In this document: piece by piece, positions 17,760-25,397 of the stretch
Position numbering within the stretch: the stretch's first letter is position 1
Layout: the number at the start of each line of letters is the position of its first letter
DNA from: Mycolicibacterium sp. MU0053
GTDB taxonomy: Bacteria; Actinomycetota; Actinomycetes; Mycobacteriales; Mycobacteriaceae
Assembly (NCBI RefSeq): GCF_963378095.1
Contig: NZ_OY726397.1
Location: forward strand, 1,426,001-1,490,000
Reading direction: 5' to 3'
Length of the DNA: 64,000 bases
Position numbers and translations under genes: made by a program
The notes under the pieces: generated by a model
Seen by the model: only the letters and a program-made list of their open reading frames with translations
Told to the model about the DNA's origin: nothing
Databases searched by the model: none

Positions 17760-18527
17760 TCAGATGATGCCGCCGACGACACCGCCGTCGACGCGTAGCA
17801 GTGCGCCGGTCGTGAACGCGCTGGCATCGGAGGCGAAATACATGGCAGCGCCGATGATCTCGTCGGGGAGTCCGCCGCGACGCAGCGCGATGCTACGTTC
17901 GGCCATGGTCTGAAACGCTGCCATGTCCCATGCTTCGGCGATATCGGTCAGGAACGGTCCGGCGAGAATCGCGTTCACCCGGACGCTTGGCCCCAGTGCC
18001 GGAGCGAGGCCCTGGGTGATGGTGTTGAGTGCAGCTTTGGCCGCCGCATAGGGCAGTGCGTGTGTGGTCGGAAATACGCTCTCGATAGACGACACGTTGA
18101 TGATCGAACCCCGTCCGCGGGCAACCATCTTCTCACCCAACAGCGTGCTGAGTCGGAATGGGCCCTTGGTGTTGACCCCGAAAACCTTGTCGTACAACGC
18201 TTCACTGATCTCGGTGAGGCTGGGGTAGAGCGGGGAGAGGCCGGCGTTGTTCACCAAGATGTCCACCCCGCCCGTGGCCTCATCGGCGGCTTCGGCAAGC
18301 TCGGTGCATTGATCCCAGGAGCTGACGTTGCAGCCGAATGCCCACGTTTTGACACCGCTGTGAGCGGCGATCGACTCGGCCACCTCGACGCAGGCCTCGC
18401 GCTTGCGACTGGCGATGGCAACGTTGGCGCCGGCAGCCGCGAAGGCCCGCGCCATCGCCAGGCCGAGGCCGCGCGACCCGCCGGTGATCAGGGCGGTTCT
18501 GCCGCTGAGGTCGAAGAGGTTGGTCAT
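17760..18527 (-). CDS. Short-chain dehydrogenase/reductase (classical SDR)
   Basis: 255 residues. ATG at 18527 overlaps the kinase stop by 4 bases. The nucleotide motif is TGGSRGLG near residue 15, the structural motif NNAG near 92, and the catalytic Ser-Tyr-Lys appears as NVSSIES and YAAAK. The C-terminus ends in GALLRVDGGVVGG, usual for the FabG-like group. It should oxidise or reduce a hydroxyl/keto group with NAD(P). Within this operon it could oxidise a hydroxyacyl-CoA or the alcohol made by the P450. The substrate is unknown. Confidence 0.92.
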   Translation of the reverse strand: MTNLFDLSGRTALITGGSRGLGLAMARAFAAAGANVAIASRKREACVEVAESIAAHSGVKTWAFGCNVSSWDQCTELAEAADEATGGVDILVNNAGLSPLYPSLTEISEALYDKVFGVNTKGPFRLSTLLGEKMVARGRGSIINVSSIESVFPTTHALPYAAAKAALNTITQGLAPALGPSVRVNAILAGPFLTDIAEAWDMAAFQTMAERSIALRRGGLPDEIIGAAMYFASDASAFTTGALLRVDGGVVGGII

Positions 18528-19576
18528 CGGACTCCTGATAGTCGGCCGGCGCGCTCGAACAGGAGCACCGCGGCGTTGTGTAGGGCGGATCCAATCGCGC
18601 TGGGCGCCAGCCCGGCGCAAGATCGTGCATATGTGCCTTCGAGGATGATGCCTAGCTTGAAACACCCCATGACGACATACCAGCGCAGATCGGTGTCGGG
18701 TCGGCCCGATCGCGCGCAGTAGCGGGCGGCGACCTCCTCCGGGGACGGCAGTTCGCCGGCGCTCCAAATTCCGCCCGCGTCCATGATCACCTCGTGTTGG
18801 TCCGGCCACGTGGCCAGATAACGGCCGAGGTCGAGCAAGGGATCCCCGATGGTGCTCATTTCCCAGTCGAGCACCGCAGCCAACGTGCCGAAGCGATGCT
18901 CGAAAATGAGGTTCCCCAGGTGATAATCGCCGTGCATGAGGCCGAGGCGGAATGCGGCCGGCACGGTGGCCGCAAGGTAATCACGGATGTCTTCGAAGTG
19001 AGGCAGGGAGGTTCCGTCGTAGCCGTCCATACCCAGGTACTTGTCACGTTCCGCCACCCACCGCGGCACCTGACGTTCCAGAAAGTCCTGCGGCTTACCG
19101 AAATTCGCCAACCCAATAATTTCGTGATCTAGTGAGCCGATCTCGGCAAGGGCATCGGTGGCCTGGTACACCAGATGCTCTCGTCCGTGCTGCGAACGGA
19201 AGGCTTCGGGTACCTCCTCGGCGGGATTGAACCCGTCCACGGCCTCCATCAGGTAGAAGACTGCAGAGCCCAACACACTGGGGTCATCACACACGGCGAC
19301 CAAACGTGCGTGCGGGACGCTAGTAGCAGCCAACGCCTTCAATACTGTTGCCTCGCGGAGGATCAGCTCGTTATTCCGGGGCCGCGGCCGCAGCGGTGGC
19401 CGTCGAAATACCAGGCTGCGCCCGTCAATCTGCAGCCGAAGCAGAATATTCTGGGTTCCGCCCGCGAGCAGTTGCGGGTCCTCGATCGATCCTTCGCCAA
19501 GGCCTTCAGTTCGCAGCCACGCCGACACCGCGGCCAAGTCAACCGCGTCGTCAATTGCCAGTTTGAGGCCCGTCAT
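18524..19576 (-). CDS. APH/choline-kinase-fold phosphotransferase (LvaA/ACAD10-kinase-like)
   Basis: 350 residues, ATG at 19576, overlapping the preceding synthetase stop (ATGA). Kinase motifs are complete: MHGDYHLGN at 214-222 with catalytic Asp217 and Asn222, and LDWE at 236-239 with the metal-binding Asp237. RLQIDGRSLVFRRPP supplies the likely ATP-binding strand. The family includes aminoglycoside kinases but also LvaA and the kinase domains of ACAD10/11, which phosphorylate the hydroxyl of 4-hydroxyacyl-CoAs. The neighbouring ACAD10/11-like dehydrogenase favours that role over drug resistance. It sits between an acyl-CoA synthetase and an SDR in one transcript. Confidence 0.9.
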   Translation of the reverse strand: MTGLKLAIDDAVDLAAVSAWLRTEGLGEGSIEDPQLLAGGTQNILLRLQIDGRSLVFRRPPLRPRPRNNELILREATVLKALAATSVPHARLVAVCDDPSVLGSAVFYLMEAVDGFNPAEEVPEAFRSQHGREHLVYQATDALAEIGSLDHEIIGLANFGKPQDFLERQVPRWVAERDKYLGMDGYDGTSLPHFEDIRDYLAATVPAAFRLGLMHGDYHLGNLIFEHRFGTLAAVLDWEMSTIGDPLLDLGRYLATWPDQHEVIMDAGGIWSAGELPSPEEVAARYCARSGRPDTDLRWYVVMGCFKLGIILEGTYARSCAGLAPSAIGSALHNAAVLLFERAGRLSGVR

Positions 19577-21225
19577 GCGTTCTCTCGCAGTATGTTTCGG
19601 CGTACCTTACCAACCTCGGTACGGGGCAGCACGTCAACGAAGTCGATGATCTTCGGATACGCGTGGCGTCCGAGCCGCTCTTTCGCCGCATCTTGTATTG
19701 CTCCGGTTAGTACAGTTCTGGGCACACTGCCGTCATCGACAACCACCGCCCGCACCACTGATCCGCGTGCCTCATCAGGTGCTGCCACGACGGCGACCTC
19801 GCATACTCCCGGAACTGCCGCGATCACATTCTCGACCTCAGCGGGTCCTACGTTGTAGCCAGCGGTGACGATCACGTCATCGTGGCGGCCGGCGAACCAG
19901 TAATAGCCATCCTCGTCACGCCGCGCCATGTCGCCGGACAGGAAGACGTCGTTCACGGTTCTGCTGCGCCACAGCTCGTCGAGCCCCTGGTAGCCGAGGA
20001 TCGGCCATCGGGCGTTGCGGACGCCGATGATCCCTTCGGTCTCCTGTTGCTGACCGTGTTCGTCGACCAGTACGACATCGAATCCGGGCACTGCCGATGT
20101 CAGTGCTCCAGCTGGTGCGGGGCATACGTCATCGGCCAGATTGGCGAGCACCATTCCCATTTCGCTGGAGCCATAGCCGTCCTGAAGTGGACCTCCGCCG
20201 AGGTCGCCCCATGCCTTGACCAGTGAGGCGGTAAGTGGTTCACCCGCGGAAAGTCCTCCTCGAACTGTCTCCGGCAGGCTAGTTCGGGCGGCGGCGAGCA
20301 ACGAACGGTAGGCACTGGGCGCGGAGGCGATGTAGGTGACGCGCTCCTTATTCATGACCTTAAGCCAGGCGACCGGGTCGAAGGCGCCGGTATAGATGAC
20401 CCGTCCTATCCCAAGGGATTGCACGCCGAGACCCGCGGCGTACAGGCCAAAGGACCAACCCGGGTTGGCGCCGGCGAAGACGAAGTCGTCTTGACCCGGG
20501 GCCATCACGTGTCGTAGGAAGCTTTGCAGCGGCAGAATGAGCGAATGCGGGTGCAGACAGCCCTTCGGGTTCCCGGTAGTGCCGCTGGTGTAAATCAAGG
20601 TGGCGCAATCAGTGGGTTCAGTTCGTACCGTTTCGAAAGCGGCTGTATGAGTATCGATCTCTTGCCAGAAGCTTCGGTCTCCAACCATGATGCCGAGTCC
20701 ACGGTTGCCTGCAACCGTCCACACCGATGGGCCGGCCGTCAGACCGGCGTGGACCTTGGCGTAGGGCGCGCGGTACCGGTGATCGACAACGACAGCGGTC
20801 GCTTCGGCGCCATCGATCCGCTGCGCGAGGGCATCGACCCCGAAGCCCACGAACAGCGGAACGTAGACCAACCCTGCCCGCCATGCAGCCAGCGCACAGA
20901 TGTAGGCCTCTACCTGTTGGTCAAGGACCGCTGCCACCCGGTCACCGCGGCGAAATCCCGCGCTGATGAAGGCGTTCGCGAGCGCGCGTGAAGCTTCCAT
21001 CAACTCGAAATAGGTCCACCGCGTCACGCTTCCATCCGGTTCGTGAACGCTCAGCGCTATGCGTGACCGATCCGTGGCCCACCGGTCACAGCACTCGTGT
21101 GCCAAGTTCAAGCCGTCGGACAGGGGCCAGTCGAGACGCTTTTCGGCGACCGCCCAGTAGTCGTCGATACTGAGTTTGCGCTCTGCGAGCAGTTCGTGGC
21201 GAAGCTGGGAATGCGTGCCGATCAA
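19573..21225 (-). CDS. AMP-forming acyl-CoA synthetase (acetyl-/benzoate-CoA-ligase-like group)
   Basis: 550 residues from TTG at 21225. The TTG overlaps the stop of the upstream gene (TTGA), which supports this start. A GTG about 26 codons earlier would lie wholly inside the upstream gene. Motifs: TLIYTSGTTGNPKG, DGYGSSEMG, GDMARRDEDGYYWFAGRHDD, AGYNVGPAEVE, and the C-terminal LPRTEVGKVRRN with the catalytic Lys. It makes an acyl-CoA from a free acid and ATP. It differs from the synthetase at 14074 in the N-terminal domain and the core, so it is not a recent duplicate. It feeds the kinase/SDR/ACAD/hydratase genes that follow. Confidence 0.92.
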   Translation of the reverse strand: MIGTHSQLRHELLAERKLSIDDYWAVAEKRLDWPLSDGLNLAHECCDRWATDRSRIALSVHEPDGSVTRWTYFELMEASRALANAFISAGFRRGDRVAAVLDQQVEAYICALAAWRAGLVYVPLFVGFGVDALAQRIDGAEATAVVVDHRYRAPYAKVHAGLTAGPSVWTVAGNRGLGIMVGDRSFWQEIDTHTAAFETVRTEPTDCATLIYTSGTTGNPKGCLHPHSLILPLQSFLRHVMAPGQDDFVFAGANPGWSFGLYAAGLGVQSLGIGRVIYTGAFDPVAWLKVMNKERVTYIASAPSAYRSLLAAARTSLPETVRGGLSAGEPLTASLVKAWGDLGGGPLQDGYGSSEMGMVLANLADDVCPAPAGALTSAVPGFDVVLVDEHGQQQETEGIIGVRNARWPILGYQGLDELWRSRTVNDVFLSGDMARRDEDGYYWFAGRHDDVIVTAGYNVGPAEVENVIAAVPGVCEVAVVAAPDEARGSVVRAVVVDDGSVPRTVLTGAIQDAAKERLGRHAYPKIIDFVDVLPRTEVGKVRRNILRENA

Positions 21226-21656
21226 GGTGCGCCCGCCGGGCTGATGTCGATGCCGGCAGCTTGCATCTGAATGACCGCATGCGCCGCGTCGACGTACTCC
21301 CACACCTTGGAGATCTCATCGCCCCGCGTTTCGATGCACACGCAGTACTCGTTGGAGTACTTGCCCCCGTTCGGGAATTCCCCGCTCAGGGTGAAGCGCA
21401 CGGTGCCGAGGTTGCCTTCGCCGAAGGCGCTATGAACCACGGTCCGCATCGTTTCGCCGTCGTACAGAACTGAGAAGACCCGCTGCATGTTGCCGCGGAT
21501 GACGTCTCTGCCGGTGCTGAGGCTCTGCATGATTTCCGGCGGAACGGTGGGGGATATCCACCATGTCGCGTCGTCGGCGAGCACTGCGGCGATGTCGTCG
21601 GGCCTTCCGAAGGCTTCGACAAGTTGGGTGGCCAATTGTGCGGGGGTGCGGCTCAT
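21222..21656 (-). CDS. SnoaL/limonene-epoxide-hydrolase-like NTF2-fold protein
   Basis: 144 residues, ATG at 21656, one base after the P450 stop. It shows the small NTF2-like cone fold pattern: an N-terminal helix (PAQLATQLVEAFGRPDDI), DATWWISPTVPP, and later strands GKYSNEYCVCIETRGDEISK ending in VWEYVDAAHA. Members act as ketosteroid isomerases, polyketide cyclases or epoxide hydrolases, or only bind ligands. Placed directly behind a P450, it may process the hydroxylated or epoxidised product. I cannot define catalytic residues with confidence. Confidence 0.8.
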   Translation of the reverse strand: MSRTPAQLATQLVEAFGRPDDIAAVLADDATWWISPTVPPEIMQSLSTGRDVIRGNMQRVFSVLYDGETMRTVVHSAFGEGNLGTVRFTLSGEFPNGGKYSNEYCVCIETRGDEISKVWEYVDAAHAVIQMQAAGIDISPAGAP

Positions 21657-21657
21657 G

Positions 21658-22944
21658 TCAGTCCTTACTGGCGGTGGGGGTGAAGGTGCAGGGCATCCGC
21701 TTCACCGCGCGGATGATGGTGTTCAGTTCGTATTCGGGTTCGCCGACCTCGAGGTCGGGCACCCGGGTCAGCAATTCGGTGATCATCGATCTCAGCTGTG
21801 TCCGGGCCAGTTGGGCACCGAGACAGAAGTGCGGTCCGCCGCCGCCGAAGGCGAAGTGGTGGTTGGGCCGACGCTGGATGTCAAAGGTTCGTGGGTTGGG
21901 GAAGACTCTCTCGTCGAAGTTCGCCGAGGGGTAGAAGAGGACCACTTTGTCCCCCTCCAGGATTTGCATCCCGGCAAGTTCGACGTCGCGGGTCGCGGTG
22001 CGGCGCATGGTCATCACCGGGCTTGCCCAGCGCAGGAACTCCTCGATCGCGGTGGGCAGCAGCCCATCGAGGTCGTCCTGCAGTCGCGCCCGCTGATCAG
22101 GGTGGTTTGTCAGCGCATGCATGGCCACGCTGATTGTGTTGCGGGTGGTGTCGCTTCCGGCGACGCATAGCAGCAAGAAGAACGACGAGATCTCCATCTG
22201 GGTGAGCTTCTCGCCATCGACCTCGGCGTTGACCAAGTTGGTCATCAGGTCGTCCTCGGGATGAGCCCGGCGCTGTTCAGCGATGTTCTGGGCCAGGCCG
22301 TGCAGGTACATCGCCGCCTCGGCCTGGACCTCGGCGGGGTCGCGGCCCTGGTTGATCTCCGGGTCCTGGAAGCCGTTGATCTTGATTGCGGCGTCGATCA
22401 TCTCGTCCCGGTGTTCGGCGGGGATGCCGACCATCTCGCTGATGGTCCACAGCGGGAGTCTCGAGGACACGTGCTGGACGAAGTCGCATTCTCCCGATTC
22501 GATCTTGGCCAGATCCGAGACGATCGATGCCGCCTGGGCCGCGATTTGGTCGCCGATCGTGCGCAGGCGTTTCGGGGTGAACGCGGACGAGACCAGCGTG
22601 CGAATCTTCACGTGTCGGGGTGCGTCCAGCGCAAGGATCGAGGCCATCGCCTCGTACGCCTCGGGCGGGAAGTCCTCGTACATCATGCCCTTGCCGCTGC
22701 AGAACGTCGCCGGATCCTTGGACACCGCCGCGAGTTCGCGGTGCCCGGTCACGGCCCAGAAACCGTCCTCGTCGGGGTTGATGACGGGCATGGTGCCTTC
22801 GGCAGGAGGCTGCCAGGAGACGGGCAGGGTGGCCCGCAGGGGCGCAAAGATGTTTTCTTCGCGGTCTTCGGGACTGGCCAGCCAGAACGGAAGATCTCCC
22901 ACTCGCTCGTTGGCAAAGGGCGGACGAATACGCGTCGTCGTCAC
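21658..22944 (-). CDS. Cytochrome P450
   Basis: 428 residues from GTG at 22944, which has GAGGAG seven bases upstream. The heme-binding loop FAFGGGGPHFCLG places the proximal cysteine at 374. The I-helix oxygen-activation motif is AGSDTT (262-267) and the ExxR motif is E302-R305. There is no membrane anchor, so it is a soluble bacterial P450 needing ferredoxin and a reductase encoded elsewhere. It most resembles the mycobacterial P450 group acting on sterol side chains, methyl-branched lipids and terpenoids, but I cannot name the CYP family. It is first in the seven-gene operon, so hydroxylation is probably the entry step. Confidence 0.93.
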   Translation of the reverse strand: MTTTRIRPPFANERVGDLPFWLASPEDREENIFAPLRATLPVSWQPPAEGTMPVINPDEDGFWAVTGHRELAAVSKDPATFCSGKGMMYEDFPPEAYEAMASILALDAPRHVKIRTLVSSAFTPKRLRTIGDQIAAQAASIVSDLAKIESGECDFVQHVSSRLPLWTISEMVGIPAEHRDEMIDAAIKINGFQDPEINQGRDPAEVQAEAAMYLHGLAQNIAEQRRAHPEDDLMTNLVNAEVDGEKLTQMEISSFFLLLCVAGSDTTRNTISVAMHALTNHPDQRARLQDDLDGLLPTAIEEFLRWASPVMTMRRTATRDVELAGMQILEGDKVVLFYPSANFDERVFPNPRTFDIQRRPNHHFAFGGGGPHFCLGAQLARTQLRSMITELLTRVPDLEVGEPEYELNTIIRAVKRMPCTFTPTASKD

Positions 22945-23112
22945 AGGGTTTCTCCTCGGGTAATTCGGTTGGACTGCACCGTCGACCAGCCTCGAGCGTG
23001 CCGCGCCAGTAGCCGCTTTGCCCATGTCTGTGAGTGTCACGAACAGTCCTCTGCGTGACACACACCACTGAGACTAGTAAAGTTTAATTTATAGTAAATT
23101 CCGAGCTTAGGG
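22945..23112. promoter_or_regulatory. Divergent P450/AraC promoter region with two palindromes
   Basis: This 168-base interval drives the P450 operon leftward and the AraC-type gene rightward. It contains GTGTCACG-N12-CGTGACAC at 23034-23061 (8-base perfect arms) and AATTTA-TAG-TAAATT at 23086-23100 (6-base perfect arms, AT-rich). The second lies 12 bases before the AraC start and overlaps a TATAGT -10-like string. They are reasonable sites for the AraC protein or for one of the TetR regulators of the locus. Regulation is inferred from symmetry and position. Confidence 0.5.
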
Positions 23113-24081
23113 ATGGAAATGACCTCCGCGATCTCCTGGTCGGCCCAACCGGGCCGCCTCAATGCGCAGCATCTGGCTGAGGTGCTGGGGCGCTACGTTC
23201 CTTTTTCGGTGCCGGACGACCGTCGGGGCGGAGTCGTCGGCGAGTTCACCAGCATCGTGCCGCTCGAGGACATCGTCTATACCGACGTGTCCTGGAGTGA
23301 CCGAGAGCTGAACCGGCGCGCCCGCAGCGAGGTGCCCTCGAACGGCGAGTACTTCGCACTGGCCGCGATTCGCTCCGGAAGCGAGTTGGTTGGGATCGCC
23401 GGTGACACCCATCGGCTGACCGCCGGCGATGTCGTCCTGTGGGATTGTCAGGCGCCAACGCTCGTCAGCGTGCCCTCGACACTGCGCAAAAGTTCGTTGC
23501 TGATTCCCAGCCAGCTGTTGCAGCACATGTCGCTCACCCCACGTCACCGTGCGGGATTGACCTATTTGACCGACGCGCCGACCGCGCCCATGCTCCGTCA
23601 ATTGCTCACCTATCTCAGCGACCACCCACAGCCGCAGTCGTCGGTGTATCGACGCACCCGCAACGCGCTACTCGAGTTGGCGCTGGGGACCATCGAGTCC
23701 GCCCGCGACACCGAATCCACCTCGTTGCTGCCGACGTTGCGTGCGGCGGTCTGCCGTTGGGTCGATGACCACCTCCATGAGCCGGATCTGCGTCCGGACA
23801 CCATCGCCGCGGCCCACGCGGTCTCGGTGCGAACGCTGCACCGAGCGTTTCAGTCCGAGCCACAGTCGCTGGGGGAGCTGATTGCGATCCGCAAGCTCGA
23901 ACGAGCCCGCGACCTGCTGTCCGATGGCCGCACGGTCGCGGTGGTCTCGGCCATGCTCAACTTCGCCAGCCCGAGCCACTTTTCGCGAGTGTTCACCCGG
24001 CGGTACCAGGTGACTCCGAGCGAATACAAGCGAAGCTGTCGCAATGACGGAGCCGGTGACCTGGCCGAATCCGTGGTCTGA
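23113..24081 (+). CDS. AraC-family transcriptional regulator
   Basis: 322 residues from ATG at 23113; ATG at 23119 is an alternative and neither has a clear ribosome-binding site, so the message may be nearly leaderless. The N-terminal 170 residues resemble the AraC_binding_2 (cupin-like) sensor, with LTAGDVVLWDCQAP. The C-terminal 100 residues are the double HTH: IAAAHAVSVRTLHRAFQSE, then VSAMLNFASPSHFSRVFTRR and YQVTPSEYKRS. Such proteins are usually activators. Being divergent from the P450 operon, it is the likely pathway-specific regulator. Confidence 0.9.
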   Translation: MEMTSAISWSAQPGRLNAQHLAEVLGRYVPFSVPDDRRGGVVGEFTSIVPLEDIVYTDVSWSDRELNRRARSEVPSNGEYFALAAIRSGSELVGIAGDTHRLTAGDVVLWDCQAPTLVSVPSTLRKSSLLIPSQLLQHMSLTPRHRAGLTYLTDAPTAPMLRQLLTYLSDHPQPQSSVYRRTRNALLELALGTIESARDTESTSLLPTLRAAVCRWVDDHLHEPDLRPDTIAAAHAVSVRTLHRAFQSEPQSLGELIAIRKLERARDLLSDGRTVAVVSAMLNFASPSHFSRVFTRRYQVTPSEYKRSCRNDGAGDLAESVV

Positions 24082-24131
24082 GACAACTTAGGCACACCGT
24101 CCGCCCACCCTCCGACCGGTACACTCGCCGG

Positions 24132-25397
24132 GTGACGGTGTTGGTGCAGCGGTATTTGGACGAGATCCTCGCCGAGCATGCCGACAACGCCGAGGGCGTG
24201 GTCGCCGACTACATTCCCGAACTCGCCACCGTGGATCCCTCGTCGTTCGGATTATCACTCGAGATGACCGACGGGTACGTCTACGAGTCCGGCGACAGCG
24301 CAGTGGAATTCAGCATCCAGTCCATCTCCAAGCCGTTCACGTATGCACTTGCCCTCGACGAGGTCGGCCAGGACGCGGTGGACGCCAAGATCGGCGTCGA
24401 ACCTTCGGGGGAGCCGTTCAACGAGATCAGCGTCGATGATCAAACCAAGAAGCCGAAGAACGCGATGATCAACGCCGGCGCCATCGCCGCAGTCTCGCTG
24501 GTGCCGGGTGCGAATCCGCATGAGCGGTTTTCTCGGTTACTGGACTTCTATTCGGTGTGCGCCGGGCGGGCCCTCGACGTCGACGAAGACATCTACCAAT
24601 CGGAGAAGTCCGCCGGTAGCCGGAACCGGGCGATCGCCTACATGCTGCAGAGTTTCGGGGTGCTCGATGACGACCCCGACGAGGTGCTCGACGTCTACTT
24701 CCGGCAATGCGCGATCAAGGTCACCAGTACCGACCTGGCCTGTATGGCCTCGACGCTGGCCGGCGGGGGAGTGAACCCCCGCACCGGCGTCCGGGTGGCT
24801 TCCCCCGCGGTGGTGCAGCGAACGCTCAGCGTGATGATGACCTGCGGGATGTACGACGCCACCGGTGTCTGGGTCACGACCGTGGGCATGCCGGCCAAAA
24901 GTGGTGTCGGCGGCGGCATCATCGCGGTGCTCCCGAGCCAGCTCGGGATCGGCGTGTACTCGCCACCGCTCGGTGCAAACGGCAACAGTATCCGGGGAGT
25001 CCTTGCCTGCCAAAGCCTCTCGGCGCAGTTGGGGTTGCACTTCCTTTCCGTCACCCGCGAATCGCGCGCGACCATCCGGGCCACCCACGACGTCGCCGAC
25101 GGCGTCCGGATCTACGAACTGCACGGTGACTTGCTGTTCGCCGGTGCCGAGCAGGCGCTGCGCATCGTCGAGCAGGACGGCGACGGGGTCGATGTCGCGA
25201 TCCTGGACCTGTCGCGCGTCGACGACATCAATGACGTCGCCCGTCGCATGCTCATCGGGATGCGCGAGGCGCTGAACAAGGTCGGCAAGGAGGGCTTTCT
25301 CGTCGACCCCGACCGCAGAGTCATCCCTGCCGACCGTGCGAACGCGGCCGTGTATCCCACGGTCGAGGAGGCGGTGGCGGCCGCCCGTCGCCCCTAG
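24132..25397 (+). CDS. glsA: Glutaminase with C-terminal STAS domain
   Basis: 421 residues from GTG at 24132. Residues 1 to about 305 are a serine-dependent glutaminase, with the Ser-x-x-Lys catalytic pair S64-I-S-K67 inside SIQSISKPFTYAL, and NAMINAGAIAA and GGVNPRTGVRV further on. It hydrolyses glutamine to glutamate and ammonia. The last 100 residues form a STAS-like domain (VRIYELHGDLLFAGAEQAL, VAILDLSRVDDIND), as in anti-sigma antagonists and SulP transporters. A standalone bacterial glutaminase is about 310 residues, so the extension is clear. It converges on the adenylate cyclase gene with a 4-base tail overlap. The STAS part may bind a nucleotide or partner and modulate activity. Confidence 0.93.
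   Translation: MTVLVQRYLDEILAEHADNAEGVVADYIPELATVDPSSFGLSLEMTDGYVYESGDSAVEFSIQSISKPFTYALALDEVGQDAVDAKIGVEPSGEPFNEISVDDQTKKPKNAMINAGAIAAVSLVPGANPHERFSRLLDFYSVCAGRALDVDEDIYQSEKSAGSRNRAIAYMLQSFGVLDDDPDEVLDVYFRQCAIKVTSTDLACMASTLAGGGVNPRTGVRVASPAVVQRTLSVMMTCGMYDATGVWVTTVGMPAKSGVGGGIIAVLPSQLGIGVYSPPLGANGNSIRGVLACQSLSAQLGLHFLSVTRESRATIRATHDVADGVRIYELHGDLLFAGAEQALRIVEQDGDGVDVAILDLSRVDDINDVARRMLIGMREALNKVGKEGFLVDPDRRVIPADRANAAVYPTVEEAVAAARRP

Noticed and set aside
18524..19576. Aminoglycoside resistance gene
   Set aside because: The APH fold is right, but gene context and the ACAD10/11-like partner point to acyl-CoA metabolism.
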